A stretch of 64,000 nucleotides of DNA from Aspidapion aeneum (GCA_963576565.1 OY755042.1:10303813-10367812); one strand, 5' to 3'. Positions 22,782 through 35,570 are shown, counted from the stretch's first letter. Notes: generated by a model not told the origin, from the sequence alone. Program-made: numbers and translations.

Positions 22782-23247
22782 CGGTCTAATAGACCGGGTC
22801 TATTCTAGGAACACTAGGGCTCACATCTCATATTCATATTACAATAATGTAAAGTTATCTTATTGGTCGAATCGAATACGAACATTTTTTATTGATTGTA
22901 ACAAAATTTACATTTCTGCTTTTGTAGAACAGAGGTATGGGAATGTGTCTAGTGTCGACTAAATAGACGTCATTTTTTAAAATATTTTTGATGAAATTGA
23001 CAGGAGAGGAAAAACAAACTTTGTTTTGCTTTACAGCAGTTGTAGTTAGTTACTAATAGAGACGCAATACTTCTTAAAAATCTCCTTTATTGTCTTTTTC
23101 AGTAGAAAAAGCACGAAATTTTAATCTAGTTTGGTCAAGGAATCGGAAAATGAACTTAAAACAATTTTGCTCTAATGTAAGTAACTGCAAAAACTGAGTT
23201 AGGGCCTCAGCCAGGTTTTTAGACTTCAAATATTGCAGGTGATAGAG
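22782..23247. other. Non-coding stretch, nothing recognised
   Basis: Only short frames; no clear repeat apart from a small ACCGGTCTAATAGACCGGG hairpin at its start. Confidence 0.4.
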
Positions 23248-23531
23248 CAAGGCCAACAAAAAAATACAGGCCACGAACCTGAAAAAATCAGCTGTTCTCG
23301 GGGGGGCTGACTTTTACATTGGGTCTTATGGGAGGTCGGACGTTTTTTTGTAATATTTTCAAAATGGCACTATAGATTTCCGCGAAATTTTAGCGAAATA
23401 TTCTCAGACACCATCCCGATATTTCACCAAACTTTTGTAAGGCTGCAAGATTATTATTTATTTAGCATTCCTTATTTTGAATTCAAGTTACCCGCCACGT
23501 ACCGCATGCGAACTGGTATATTTGACATGAT
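23248..23531 (-). mobile_element. CAGGGCTATC MITE, inverted copy, first part
   Basis: Starts CAAGGCCAACA, the reverse complement of the family's right end, and runs inward to TATTTGACATGATATCTAAC. There it is cut by the insertion of copy C. It is continued at 24157-24520. Confidence 0.8.
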
Positions 23532-23538
23532 ATCTAAC

Positions 23539-24149
23539 CAGGGCTATCAAAATGGACGGGCCACGATCCTCCACTTTGTTGACGTCACATCCGGGGCTGA
23601 TTTTTTTTTTGATGGTCACGTTACGACACAGCTGATTGTCTTTAAAATATTGAAGTTGGAATGACGTTTCATGGATATTTGATTTTTTTTTAATAAAGCC
23701 GTTTTTGAGATTGTTTTTACTTTATTCTGGCAGAACAATTTTTTTAAAATGTATAGTAAGCCCTAATTTTTCATAGCCGCTTCAGTAGCTCACACAAAAA
23801 TTAAGTTTAAAGCAGAAGCGAATGTGACAATCACATATGACAAAGTCAAATACATGTCAAATATAACAGTTGGCATGTGGTACATGGCGGGTAATTTGAA
23901 TTCAAAATAAGGAATGCTAAATCTTGAAGATTTTAACCTTTTAATCATGTTGCTTCCTTACAAACCTTTGGTGGAATATCGGGATGGTGTCTGAGAATAT
24001 TTCAGTGAAATTTTGCGGAAATCTGTAGTGCCATTTTGAAAATATCATAAAAAAACGTCTGAACTCCCATAAGACCCAATGTAAAATTCAGCCCCGGGAG
24101 AACAGCTGATTTTTTCAGGGTCGTGGCCTCTATTTTTGTGTTGGCCTTG
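23539..24149 (+). mobile_element. CAGGGCTATC MITE, copy C (inserted into an inverted copy)
   Basis: A 611-bp copy nearly identical to 22101-22691, plus a short AATATTGAAGTTGG-region insertion near 23645. The perfect 7-bp duplication ATCTAAC (23532-23538 and 24150-24156) lies within an older copy of the same family in the opposite orientation. Confidence 0.88.
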
Positions 24150-24156
24150 ATCTAAC

Positions 24157-24520
24157 TTTGTCATCTGTGTTTGTCATGGCATTTGCTTATTTGTTTGTGT
24201 TGTAATTCTTTTTCGATTTTCTTATGATTTTTTACAATAAAGTTCATTTAGTATCCAAGAATACCAGTGTTAATCGTTTTAAAATACTATACATTCAAAA
24301 AAAATGTTCTGCAAGAATATAGTAAAAACCATCTCAAAACCAGCTTTATTTGAAAAAAAATCAAATATTCATAAACCGTCATTCCAACTTCAATATTTTA
24401 AGGACAATCAGCCATAACATATCGACCGTTAAAGCGGACCGAACCAAACTCTTCTGTGCAATCAGCTGTGTCGTGACGTGACCATTAAAAAAAGATTAGC
24501 CCCCGATGTGACGTCACCAA
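24157..24520 (-). mobile_element. CAGGGCTATC MITE, inverted copy, second part
   Basis: Continues the inverted copy interrupted at 23531. It contains the inverted CATTCCAACTTCAATATTTTA block and ends near GATGTGACGTCACCAATG, short of the family's left terminus, so that end is truncated. Confidence 0.75.
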
Positions 24521-24816
24521 TGTCGACTTATATAACGTCTGGCTGGCAATCGTGCCAAAATCCATTAATAACATCCACATATAAAACACAATTCAATTTA
24601 ATTTTCAGATAATTTGCCTGCCTTGTGGCGGTGTCCCGACTTAATTATGTATTTTACACGCAGATGTTCAATTCATTCATATAATAATCTAACACTGCAA
24701 TTGTTTTTTCAAACAAGCACGAAAATTTTACAGTGTGTCCACGAAAAATGATAATTTATAAAGTCAAAAATATTACACGGTGTGGGAAATAGGTAGGTAT
24801 TTAACTGAAAAACGAT

Positions 24817-24996
24817 TTACGAGGGTTGTCCGTATATTAAGGTCTCCAATGCTTTTTCACAAAGCAAACATAATTTTATTGCAAAACTAATTACATATTT
24901 TGAAAGCCTATTAGACGTATTAACATATTTTTCGACGTAGTCCCCGTCACGATCGATGCATATTTGAAGACGCCCTGGAAGTTTTTTATACTCGCG
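24817..24996 (-). pseudogene. Mariner-family transposase, C-terminal fragment
   Basis: Reading leftward from about 24996, the frame gives YKKLPGRLQICIDRDGDYVE followed by about 35 residues and a stop at 24817-24819. The pattern W/RLQ-CID-GDY-E close to the stop is the usual C-terminal end of mariner-type transposases. The sequence around the stop (GAGGGTTGTCC on +) would then be the terminal inverted-repeat region. Upstream the frame is lost after about 60 codons. No D,D34D catalytic segment was found, so this is a 5'-deleted relic. Family assignment rests on this one motif. Confidence 0.6.
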
Positions 24997-26600
24997 TTAC
25001 TAAGAAAACATGGCCAAGTATAGGTTTCCTACTTAACATTTTCCACTAGTGATAAGTGAAGTTTCTGTTTATCCGAAAAACAAAACTCACTTATCATTAT
25101 GCTCAATCTTGAATTTTTAAAATTTTTTGAATAATAAGGCGCTGACTGTGACGTAGCACGGCACCCCGACACAAAATAGGATTCTCGAACGTACCACCAT
25201 CTAATCTAATCGTGTCATTGATTGAACTTACACATTATTATCCGATTATTTACCATCTCTTTTTAAATTAATGTATTAGTAAGGGCGCCTAATACTCTTA
25301 AACAATCATGATATCAATAAACAAACAGTGGTCTACTGGTTTTATTTACTAAACTCACACATTGTCATTCAGCTACTTACTCTCTCTTTTTAACTCAAAT
25401 TAGAGGGACGGGCGCACCCAATCTAAAACAGTCTTCGGATTAGTTTGCAAATAGATATATTTATAAGATGTCATTTTGACAATCAATGTCAATCGACGTT
25501 CTTCCATCAGCACACAGTGGGCATACTGAAACTTCTGAACATCTTTACTAAAAAATGGTAGATAGTCCAGTAGGCCTTGAAAAAACTATTATTTGATTGA
25601 CGCAACTTTCAAAAGTGTTATGTTTCTTTTCAACGGAACGCGTTAAAGTTCCATATTTGCATGGCGATTTGATCCAGAATTAAAGCTATTTTGCGACTAT
25701 ATTTTATGTTGTATAAAATTATCATAAAATAAATCTTGTAGAGGGGTAAGTAGATTTTATCCCTGTACATTTTGATTTTAATTTTGATGTATAGACAGGT
25801 ATGGTAATGGTTTTTGCATGGGATTTCTAAAATTCTACAAAAATATACATTTCTTAAAAATGTTGGAAAAAAATTTTGCTTCAGTCATCAACCGTTTTCT
25901 TGAAATTTTTATTTTCTTAAAGAGTACATATCTTTCAAAAATTATATTTTAAAATCTGCTGCCACAAGTTGCCGATATGAAAGATATTATTAATTTACTA
26001 AAAAGGGATTTCTTCGAGAAAAAGTTATATATAGCCAGTCTTAACAAAAGTGCTTGTTTATTATTTTTTTAAACACTTTGGGCTAACTTAAACAAATAAA
26101 AATAAAAAAATTATATATTAATAAAAAATACAAATAATTTAAAGAATATTCAAAAAAAAAAGTTAAAAATAAAAAAAATTGAAATGTTCAAAAATCAAAT
26201 AAAAAGAAGGTCACTCCATAAAAAATACAAACTAAAAAATCTAAAAAAAAGGTAAAAAAACTTTTAAGGAAAAAGGTTCTATTTTGATTCATTAGCAGTT
26301 TACCAAACCTGACTTTTAATAAACTAATATATAAACGTGGAGGCTTTGAAAATATTTATTTTGTTGGACCTAAAAACAAATTTTTCTAGAAAAATCATTC
26401 TTAATTAATTATGCAGGTTCTTATCCGCTACAAAGTCAGGGTCACGTTCGTATTATTTTCTAGTTTTTGGTACAGCCAAAGAGTAATATCTTTTAACTCT
26501 TTTGTTTGTTTTTAGATAACAAAATAAAGAAACTTTTCATCCTTTCCAATGCAGCTTTGTTACGCAATACACAATGAGCTCAATTTAACCTTAAACAACC
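24997..26600. other. Non-coding stretch, nothing recognised
   Basis: Very AT-rich, especially 26040-26280, with no supported gene or repeat pair. Confidence 0.4.
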
Positions 26601-26603
26601 CAA

Positions 26604-27110
26604 AGTACCAAGTTTGACACAAATCGGTTTATAAATAGGATAGTCTATTGGATAAGGATTTTCGGTCCGCCGTGCTAGTTTTGTTTGTTTGAGTCAAAAA
26701 ATATAATAAGGGACGTTAAACACCGTAGAGTTCCAAATTTAATACATATCGGTTCATAAATGTAAACGTGCTCCATTTTGGATCCATGATATCTTTTTTT
26801 TTAAGTTTGAGTCAGAAATTTTAATTATCAGCTTTATACACTCCGAAGTTCCAATTTTGATTCATATCGGTTCATAAATAGAAAACTCTGCCCTTTTGGA
26901 TCTCCCATGTAATTTTTTAAAAGTTTGAGTTCATAATTATAATCAGCGACTTTAGACAAGCCAAGATTTGATACCTCTTGGTAAATGAGTTTTTTTTAAA
27001 ATTTAAGTTAAAAATAATATTTAGCGACTATTCACACTCCAAAGTCACACTCTAAATTTCATACTTATTTGTTCATAAATAGGAAACTTCGCCATTTTGG
27101 TTCCGATCCG
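26604..27110. repeat. Four to five diverged ~90-125-bp tandem units
   Basis: Each unit contains a version of AAAGTTCCAAATTT, then TATCGGTTCATAAATAG, then a TTTTGGATCC-like block and TTTAAGTTTGAG. The CGGTTCATAAAT block recurs near 26627, 26750, 26868 and 27067. Confidence 0.7.
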
Positions 27111-27380
27111 CATTTTGATTGATAATTACTTTTTTGTCATTTTAAAACAAAATATTGTTACAAAACCTATTTTTCTAATTTTGGTCAAAAATTAGGTCCG
27201 GGAGCCCATTGTGCACCTCTATGAGTTGGACAGCAATAAAAAAATTAGCTGTGCTTAAAAAAGAGATGCAAATGAGTATGTTCCAAAATTACAATTTATG
27301 TCGGGGTGCAGTTTTTAGTGACGTCACGAGTCAGCGCCTAATTAAAAAATGGATCCTTGACAGATCTTATACCCTCCTAG

Positions 27381-29570
27381 CCCATTACCAATGAGTATAT
27401 GACCCATATAGAGTGGCAGCCGGCGAGCTTTGCAACATTGAGGGGCAGATGACGCTGAAATAAATTCGTCTATTACGCAATATTCAGGGACTACTAGTAC
27501 GATTTCATTTCATGCCATTGAGTTGTATAACGCCCTAAAAGGGTATAGAAGTCAATGTTTCATGCCTATCATATAAGTGCCATTAGATCATACAGAAGCG
27601 ACAACATGACAGATAAAGCATTGCTCTTATGGGTATCGAATTCGTGACGTCACTTGACACTAACCCAACATTTTACACTGAGAGAAGAAGCACGAAACTT
27701 TACACGAAAAAAAAATTATATTTACCTCGTAAGACAAGAAAGTCGTAAATTATTTAATTTGAAAAGAAACGACTAGTTATATCATATGTATGCTTTATTA
27801 TAATATTAATCTAAGAATATATACAGAGGATTTTAAAATTTTTGATACATAAAAACAAATTAAATTTGGCTTTAAAAACGTAAAAAGTTAAAAAGCTATA
27901 ATAATTACGTCATACTAGCAGTTTGTATGCTTTATTATATTAGATACTTAAATAATTACATACAGGGTGTCCGAAAAGTCCTAATATACACAATAACTCT
28001 TATAAAATTATGTTGATTAAAAAAATGCATTATAAAGTTATTATTTGACACGACTAATTTATTTCAGGTAATAATATTAGAATATGTACAGGGCGTCCCG
28101 AAATTCTTATGTACACGTATATATAAATACAAAAAATGCATTTTTTTAAATAATACATACCTATTATATATAAAATTACATCTTTTTAAACTAGTATAAT
28201 ATCTATTAATATAAAAATTAATGTCCACAGATTGAGTTCGGGTAAAGTATAAATGACTAAAAAATTTCGATTCAGATTCTGATTTTCTGGGAATTGCGCC
28301 TGCTTGGTCTTAAACTAAGATGTTAAAAAATGAGCCAAATCAATTAATATTCAGGGTGGTTTAGTATGCTGATTTGATGATATAAGGTATAAATGACAAA
28401 AAATGTTCAATTTAGATTCTGATTTTCTGGAAAATGCGCCTGCTTGGTCTGAAACTAATAAGATGTTAGGAAAATGGATCAAATTAATTAATCTACAGGG
28501 TGGTTGATTTAAAAGATATCGGAAAATGTTATTAAGAAGAGTTGTAGATGCAAAAGTGTGAAAAATAAGAATCTGTCGTAACTTTTAATTATAAACAACT
28601 TTTCTAAATAAGCTTTTCTGATATCTCTTACTACTTTACTCTTAACACTTTTTATCAAATCCACCTACTAAACCACCCTGTATATTAATTGATTTGGCTC
28701 ATTTTCTTAACATGTTAGTTTAAGACCAAGCAGGAGCGATTCCTAGAAAATCAGAATCTAAATCGAAATTTTTTGGTAATTTATACCTTACCCGAACTCA
28801 ACCATGGACATTAATTTTTATATTAATAGATATTTGGATTGATACTCACGAAAAGCACAATGATATCCTTTCATTATCACTCTAATAAAGCACAAAGGTA
28901 TCAAAACTCACAAACTTAAAACTGCCAAAATATGCATTTAACAGACGTTAACGACTAGAACAACTCGTGGACGTCGCGGAGTTTTAATAACGTCAATATA
29001 TGATGGCAGTACTGTATGATGGTCATGGTGCACTTTTCAAAATGGAACGTTTTTATTGGCTCGAAACAATTTGTTCTCCAATAAAAATGCTTAAGTACAG
29101 CCCCGCCCTCTCCGAAAACTTTTATTGTTGCATTTAATAATATTCTCAATGATTTAATCTGTCAAATTCAATAAGAACATTTTGCTGCTTACATACGGGA
29201 ATTTTGCACCTTAAAAGAACATTATTTTCTTTATATATGCGTGCAAAAGTTTACATTAGTACATCTATTTATTTGCCCATATTCATCATTTAAATAAAAA
29301 TGTAAAACATTTTTTCCCACATCAGCAGATTTACGCTGTTTTTTTTAGTATATTTAACACCTCGCACGCACTTTCTCTCAGTGTGATATGTTGTCCATCC
29401 CCACCACTCGATTTTGGAAGCAGGGCGCTTTGTCGCTTCTGTGTGGCTCTTCTGTGGTACTTGTCTCTGAATATTGCGTAATAGACGAATTTATTTCAGC
29501 GCCATCTGCCTCTCAATGTTGCAAAGCTCGCCGGCTGCCACTCTATATAGATCATATACTCATTGCCCAT
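27381..29570. mobile_element. Foldback element about 2.2 kb
   Basis: Left-arm blocks AATGAGTATATGA, GAGTGGCAGCCGGCGAGCTT and CGTCTATTACGCAATATTC are found inverted at 29455-29565. CACTGAGAGAAG at 27675 pairs with CTTTCTCTCAGTG at 29370. The middle is AT-rich and carries a second set of inverted repeats (28230-28810). Confidence 0.75.
28230..28810. repeat. Direct and inverted ~140-bp repeats
   Basis: Two direct units (about 28230-28370 and 28380-28510) share TCAGATTCTGATTTTCTGG, GCGCCTGCTTGGTCT and CAGGGTGGTT. An inverted unit lies at about 28660-28810. This resembles a MITE with one duplicated arm. Confidence 0.7.
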
Positions 29571-29879
29571 TACGGCACTTTAAGAAAACTCCACGCTACA
29601 TCAACCTTGAAAACAGTTTTTTGTAAATATCTCCGAAACGAAAGTTCCTACAACGTTTTTAGTTATAACACAACAACTCAAAATTGCCCATAAAAGAAGA
29701 ATATTGAAAATTTCATCAAATTTTTATATTTGTGTCTGAGTTTTATAAAATGCTGATTTTTTTTTAGAATTTTGAAAATATTTAAAAATATTTGGAATTT
29801 TTAGAATTATTAAATTTCATAAAAACTAAATATCAAATAATTCAAATTTTCATTATTTCTAAAATATGATTAACATATA

Positions 29880-30745
29880 CTCAGCAAACATGGATTACAA
29901 AAAAAGTACTTTTTAAGTACTGGCTTTCACTGCTGCCCATAACGGCAAAGTACTAAGTAGAAAGTACTTAATTGGTATTGATTTGGAACAACGGCCTGCA
30001 TCAGGCCAGCATGTATATATTTTAGTACAAAAAACACTGTACTTTTAAAGTCATGCATTTTTTTTAACTTCTTTGTACACAAAAGCATGTACTTTTAAAG
30101 CATTGTATTTTATTAATTTTTTTAGTAGTACAAAGAAACTACTTTTATTTTAAATATTGTAAGGACATTACGTCACTTACATCTCATATTTACAAAAATA
30201 AATATTAAAGATCATTATATAATCATTATATAAGGATCTTTCATATTTTCCTTTTCATATCAGATGAGGATATTTCCAAAGATCATGGAACATTCCACAT
30301 CAATTTAAAAATAAATAAAATCATTCACATTCTTAAGCTTGACATTCCTTAGTGTACCAGTAAAATGTTGACTAGTGTTTGCCATCTAGTGGCATGGACG
30401 GCAAACATCAACTTCTGTCAGTTTTTTTGTAAATATTTTATTTTCACAGTAAAATATTTAATATTTTTGTACTAAAATAAAGTGCTTTAAAAGCAACTGC
30501 GTAAATATACTTTTAAAGTGTTTTTTTGCCATTAACCCTGGCTGCACTTGTCATTCTTTAAAAATAAAGTATAACTTTTCGTTGTATTAAAAATAAAGTA
30601 CTAAAATGTTGCGTTTTTTGTACTTTTAAACAATATGCAAATTAGACAATACAAAAATAATAAAAATAATGCATATCGTTGCCGATGCCAGCAGTTAAAG
30701 TACAATATTAGTAAAGTACCAGCAGGTCAATGTTTGCTGGGTAAG
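29880..30745. mobile_element. MITE with AGCAAACAT / ATGTTTGCT ends
   Basis: CTCAGCAAACATGGATTAC at the left pairs with CAATGTTTGCTGGG at the right. Inside, many AAAGTAC / GTACTTT motifs recur in both orientations. The target duplication is not resolved. 30746-31068 holds nothing recognised. Confidence 0.55.
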
Positions 30746-31068
30746 TTTCATTATTATCCCAGTAGCATAAATGGGGTATTAGACTAGGTAGTATTATTCG
30801 TTGGCCATAGGCCAAATTTACACCGGCAGCACATAAAATAAAATAGTGAATTATTTATTAATTATTGTTTAAGTTAAGTTTTTCCTCTGTGCGCCTTTTT
30901 CTGAATGCGCTATTTTATGTGTGCACTTTTTTCTGCAATCGATCGATTTTCCATGTGTGCTTCATTTTTTCCATGTGTGTTATTTTTACTGTCTTCTTAT
31001 TTTCGTGATTTTGATAAAGCAAGTCAACAAAAATATTATATTTATCAGCCTTTAACTTTAATGTTGTA

Positions 31069-31983
31069 CCGGGTGTCCCAAATTCGATGTTTTTGGGGTT
31101 TTAAGGGTATTTTCGGGGGAGATTAGAAAAAAAAGAAGAAGCTTAAAGATGAAAACTATACATCTTGATATAGCAATCTGTTTTTAAGCTACGGGGTGTT
31201 TTTGAAAAGTCTGCATTTTGGGAGGGGGTCTGTAACTTTTTTATTTATGAAAATTTTGTTTTTATGTAAAGAGCTTTAACAATTGACAGATGTAAATGGT
31301 TTTTACATATCATTCTTAGTTTTTGAGGAATTGAATAAAGCTTTAGTCTTTCTTATGGAATGACCCTCTTTTTTATTTTATTTTTAAAATTGGCGTAATA
31401 TTTTCTTTAGCATGACTTGTTACACTCAATATTTTATTTTTTTGTTTTTATATTTTTGTTTTTTTTCAAAAAAAAATTATTTTTAAATATTTTTAATATG
31501 ATCATTTTAAAATATTTTCAACACAGTCATCAAAATAAATTATAAAATAAAAAGCAAAAATACTTTTAAAAACAATTTAAAAATAAAGATGTGATACGTT
31601 ATTTTAAAGGAAATTTTACGCTGATTTCAAAAATCGAATACAAAAAGGGTAATTCCATAAGAAAGACAACTTTAGGAAATATCTCAAAAACTAAAAGAGA
31701 AAGATAAAAACCGTTTAAATCTGTCAATTCTTCAACAAATGGTAGATCAATAAGTTCTTTATACTAAACCAAAATTTTCATAAATAAAAAAGTTATAGAC
31801 CCCTCCCAAAATGCAGGCTTTTCAAAAACATCCCGTAGCTTAAAAACGGCTTGCTATATCAAGATGCGGTGTTGACCCTTAGGCTTCTCTTGAAATGTCA
31901 GCATTGCAAAAGGGGGTCAGTCTGTTTCCATCTTTCCTAAAAATACCCGAAACCCACCAAAACATCGAATTTGAGACACCCTG
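31069..31983. mobile_element. Mariner-type MITE, CAGGGTGTCCC family, copy 2
   Basis: A 915-bp relative of 8485-9290. The ends CCGGGTGTCCCAAATTCG and CGAATTTGAGACACCCTG are flanked by TA on both sides (31067-31068, 31984-31985). Internal arms match each other, for example TTTTAAGCTACGGGGTG near 31183 and its inverse near 31835. Confidence 0.7.
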
Positions 31984-32159
31984 TACATTAAGAGTTGGGT
32001 CGAAAAAGGCCTAAAAAAATTTTTTTTTTAAATTCATTTGTCATAGTTAAAAAAAGTTGTGTAACGGGTCAAAAACGCTAACGTATATTTTTTTTAATTT
32101 TTAAGAGTATTTCTAGCCGCGCCCCTGAGGGGTAAAATGGGCAGTTTTTTTAAATTTTT

Positions 32160-33115
32160 AATTAATAGCCGAATCGATCACAGATACACAGATTTAATAG
32201 CCAATATATATAGCGAAGCAACAATATCAATCAAAATCCACCAAGGAACCAAGCCAATCCACATAAGAAGAGGTAGAGGTGTCAGACAGGGTGATACAAA
32301 TATTTAACCAGGCCCTAGAAGATGTTTTTAAAAACTTAGATTGAAAGGAAATGGGCATTAATGTAAATGGACAATACTTAAACCACCTAAGATATGCTGA
32401 TGATATCGCCTTAATAACAGATAAGAAAGAAGAACTGAAAAAATGCTGGAAGAACTGGATACAGCAGCTAAAAATATAGGCTTGAGTATGAACTACACTA
32501 AAACTAAAATCATAACAAACACAGATGAAAATATCACGATCAGAATAAACCAGGAGAAAATAGAACAAGTAGAGGAATACCTGGAACAAATTATTAAACT
32601 AAAAAAAGAAACCAAACAGCTGAAATCAAAAGACGTGTAAGATTGGCCTGGGCAGCATTCGGTAAGTAACTCAAAACGAAAGTGTATAACCAATGTATCC
32701 TTCCTGTCCTTACCTATGGATCCCAGACCTGGACAGAAACAAAATCACACATGGATAAGGTAACAAAAACCCAAAGATGAATGGAAAGACAAATGTTACA
32801 TGTAAAGCTAACAGATAGAAAAAGGAATGAATGGATGAGAAATGAAACAAAAGTAAGGAATGTCAGAGGAGAAGTAGCAAAATTAAAATGGAAATTTTCC
32901 AGTCATAATATCGACAGAAAGACGATCGATGGAACAAATGTATTGTAAACTTGAGACCTTGGGAAAATAAATGAAGTAGGGGAAGGCCACAAATGAGATG
33001 CGCGGACAATTTGAAGAAACATGCGGGTGCTAGATGGATGAACACGGCGACAGACAGGGAAGAGTGGAAGATATTGGGGGAGGCCTATATCCAAAGATGG
33101 ATCGAAGAAGGCTAA
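32160..33115 (+). mobile_element. RTE-like LINE fragment (reverse transcriptase C-terminal part)
   Basis: The frames read IHQGTKPIHIRRGRGVRQGD (motif B region), then a deletion where LSP-LF is expected. Then follow MGINVNGQYLNHLRYADDIA with the catalytic YADD box, LEELDTAAKNIGLSMNYTKT, and a decayed thumb and C-terminal region up to WILGEAYIQRW-like residues. The stop is TAA at 33113. A short ATAG repeat tail follows the stop, as in RTE-type elements. Several frameshifts and stops (for example around 32310 and 32335) show it is dead. It is a different LINE family from the minus-strand copies at 1838, 11729 and 51478. Confidence 0.88.
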
Positions 33116-33184
33116 ATAGATAGATAGAAGAGTATGCAGGGTAGGGAAGATGGGAGGAGGTGAGGGTGGGACTCGATATACAGT

Positions 33185-33366
33185 CAGTGGCGTATATAGA
33201 AAAAAGTTTCGGGGGGGCCGAGACAGTTTCGGGGGGACGCAAGACCTCATGACGCCGTATTTTATGTTATTTTATGATTGTATTCATAAAATATGTGGAA
33301 AATATCTAAAAAAAGTGTTAGCTTCGGGCGGGGGGGCCCTCCAGGCCCCCCTTATACACGCCACTG
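33185..33366. mobile_element. hAT-type MITE (CAGTGGCGTATATA family), copy 2
   Basis: A 182-bp copy of the element at 11528-11720. It starts CAGTGGCGTATATAG and ends TATACACGCCACTG. The perfect 8-bp duplication TATACAGT flanks it (33177-33184, 33367-33374). Confidence 0.9.
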
Positions 33367-33757
33367 TATACAGTTACCTCCACGCGGTTAGTTCCGGGTT
33401 GAAAAAGCGATGAATACATTTTTTATATCCATTAATAATGATTATATTATATCAACTCTTTTCCAAGCGAAAAACTGTATACGTATTTAGGGGAAAGTGC
33501 TCAGGGACGCGGTCAAATATTATAATAATTATGATTTTTTTTTAGTGTTCGTGTTCCTTAGACACATAAGATACATTTTATAACTATTACAGCCCCTTAT
33601 TTTAAATTTGAAATTTTGAAATATTTGGGGGGTGGGGGCGCGGCCAAATTTATAATTTTTTAGGAAAACAAAAAATTATTTATTTTCTTGCCGGATTTTA
33701 CATATTTTTAGAACTATGACAAAATCAATTTCTTAAATTTTTTTTTTCGACCCAACT

Positions 33758-34152
33758 TACCGGCCTTTATGCCTTACATATTTTTTGGACTCTGGGGGGG
33801 TAACTACCCTCTTTACCCCCACTCCTAGAACCGCCGGTGCCACAGGCCACTTAACTAGTATACAAGTACGAATCAGCCAGACTCAACGTAGCCAATTAAA
33901 TACGGGTAAAAAGCAGTTACAATAGAAATTCATCAATAAAGGACTTAATTCAAATAAGCTTTATTGAATTCCGATACATTCCAGAGTGTTGTTAACTTGG
34001 TGACGCATAATTTACAATGCTATCCTTAAATACAGGGTGTCCCATTAAGGATCACTGCCGGCTTTATCTCAGACACTACTATCGATACGACTTCAAGAAT
34101 GAACCGAACCGATTTTAGTTGATCAACTAAAATCGATTCGTGAGAACCCGTC
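33758..34152. other. Non-coding stretch with a single MITE-like end
   Basis: No gene. ACAGGGTGTCCCATTAAGG near 34033 looks like one terminus of a mariner-type MITE, without a recognisable partner. Confidence 0.4.
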
Positions 34153-35091
34153 CCCACATAGCACAATCACGTGTTTAACACGTAAAAAAGACGTGAGGAA
34201 AAAAACGTTGATTTTATAAGCTGCTAGAAAAAAACGTATATTTCATATATGAAAACAAGCTTAATAAAGCGTTTTAATAACGCCTTTATCAAGTTAAAAC
34301 AGCAATGTTTTTACGTTAGTTTCAAGTGATTTTTATCAACTTTAAAATCACATTAGATTCACGCCTTTTCTACACGAATTTTAAAACGCAACTTGCATGG
34401 CTTTTCTACCGAATATTTTTGAGATTTTACTTGCAGCATAAACTAATCTTGCAGCATCGCCACCTATAGTCGGGATTTTTCACTTTGACGAAATCTATCA
34501 GGCAGTGCTTTGGCCTCTAAACCCAAAAACCTGTTAAGGGACTGATCCCTGCTCCACGATCAGTACGCATCTGTTATTAACCTGATAAAGACACATTAAT
34601 TTTCTGTAAAAGTGTTTACTGTTCAAAAATTTTGTTTAGCTTTAAAAAAAACATAATGTATATAGATAGATACATAGATATTTTGTCTTGCCTTGAGCGC
34701 CATCTTTAAAATTGTCTTGAAGTGTTGTAATCTTAAACTAGTGAACTTTTATAACTTCCTTTCGCGTCTCTGTTAAGTTAAAAAAATGTTATTAGAAAAA
34801 CGTGACCAAAAAAGACGCAGAAACAGTAGGTTTGAGAAGTCTTAATCTAGTGGCGTTTTAGAACATGTTGTGGAGGACTTTTCAAGTGTGAATTTGTTAC
34901 ATAAAAATAACGAGGGTAAAAAACACGTTATATACACAGCACCAGAAACTTCAGCAAAAAGTACATTTTTATAGCTTGATTTCTCCTTGTTTTTAAGTTA
35001 TCTTTAAGCATGTAGATTTAACAAAATAAATATTACATGTTATGATGTTGTTTTCTTGTAAAAAAAAAGTGTGATTTTTCTGCTATGTGGG
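34153..35091. mobile_element. Element with CCCACATAGCA termini
   Basis: CCCACATAGCA at 34153 and TGCTATGTGGG at 35081-35091 form 11-bp inverted ends. CACATAGCA is shared with the palindromic MITE at 14139. Many ACGTT / AACGT motifs lie near the left end. No coding frame or clear target duplication. Confidence 0.55.
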
Positions 35092-35374
35092 TCTTAATGT
35101 TAAAATGGTATTGACAATAGAATCATTGTAAAAATTAATTTACCATAACGCAAAAAATCAGGAACCTGATTTTCAAAAAAAAACAACATTTAAAAAACAT
35201 TAACAGTAACACGCAAGGATAAAACCCTCTCTCCCCCCTTGAGCGTTACGTAATTTAAAAATGACCCTTAAAGTAATTTTTACAATAATTCTATTGTTAA
35301 TGGCATTTTTACATTACTACAAGTTATAAATTAGAATTTACCAAAATCTATTAAGGAAAATCTAGCTCTGTAAC

Positions 35375-35570
35375 GAAATAGCGCGTATCAAAGCAGCGCA
35401 TGTTCTAAATAGCGCGTACCAAATAACGTGTTTTTAATATAGCGCGTATCAAAACAACGTTTACTCAAAATAGCGCGTATGAATAGCGCGTATAAAATAT
35501 CGCGTGTTCAAAATAGCTCGTATCAAAATTGCGCGTATTAAAAGATCGCTATTACAAAACGTGCCAATGT
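35375..35570. repeat. Array of AAATAGCGCGTAT units (left arm of FB-like structure)
   Basis: About 10-12 degenerate units of AATAGCGCGTATCAAA. They are in inverted orientation to the array at 37675-37930 and to the unit type at 15985-16385. Confidence 0.85.

Larger units (their letters stand above)
31993..33757. repeat. Region bounded by inverted TTGGGTCGAAAAA sequences
   Basis: GTTGGGTCGAAAAA near 31995 and TTTTTTTCGACCCAACTT near 33743 are inverted. GCCGCGCCCCTGAGG near 32115 and GGGGGCGCGGCC near 33635 may extend the pairing. This could be an older foldback into which the LINE and the MITE below were inserted. Confidence 0.45.

Noticed and set aside
29388..29693. 101-codon plus-strand ORF
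   Set aside because: It lies in the right arm of the 27.4-29.6 kb foldback, whose left arm codes something unrelated; no domain.
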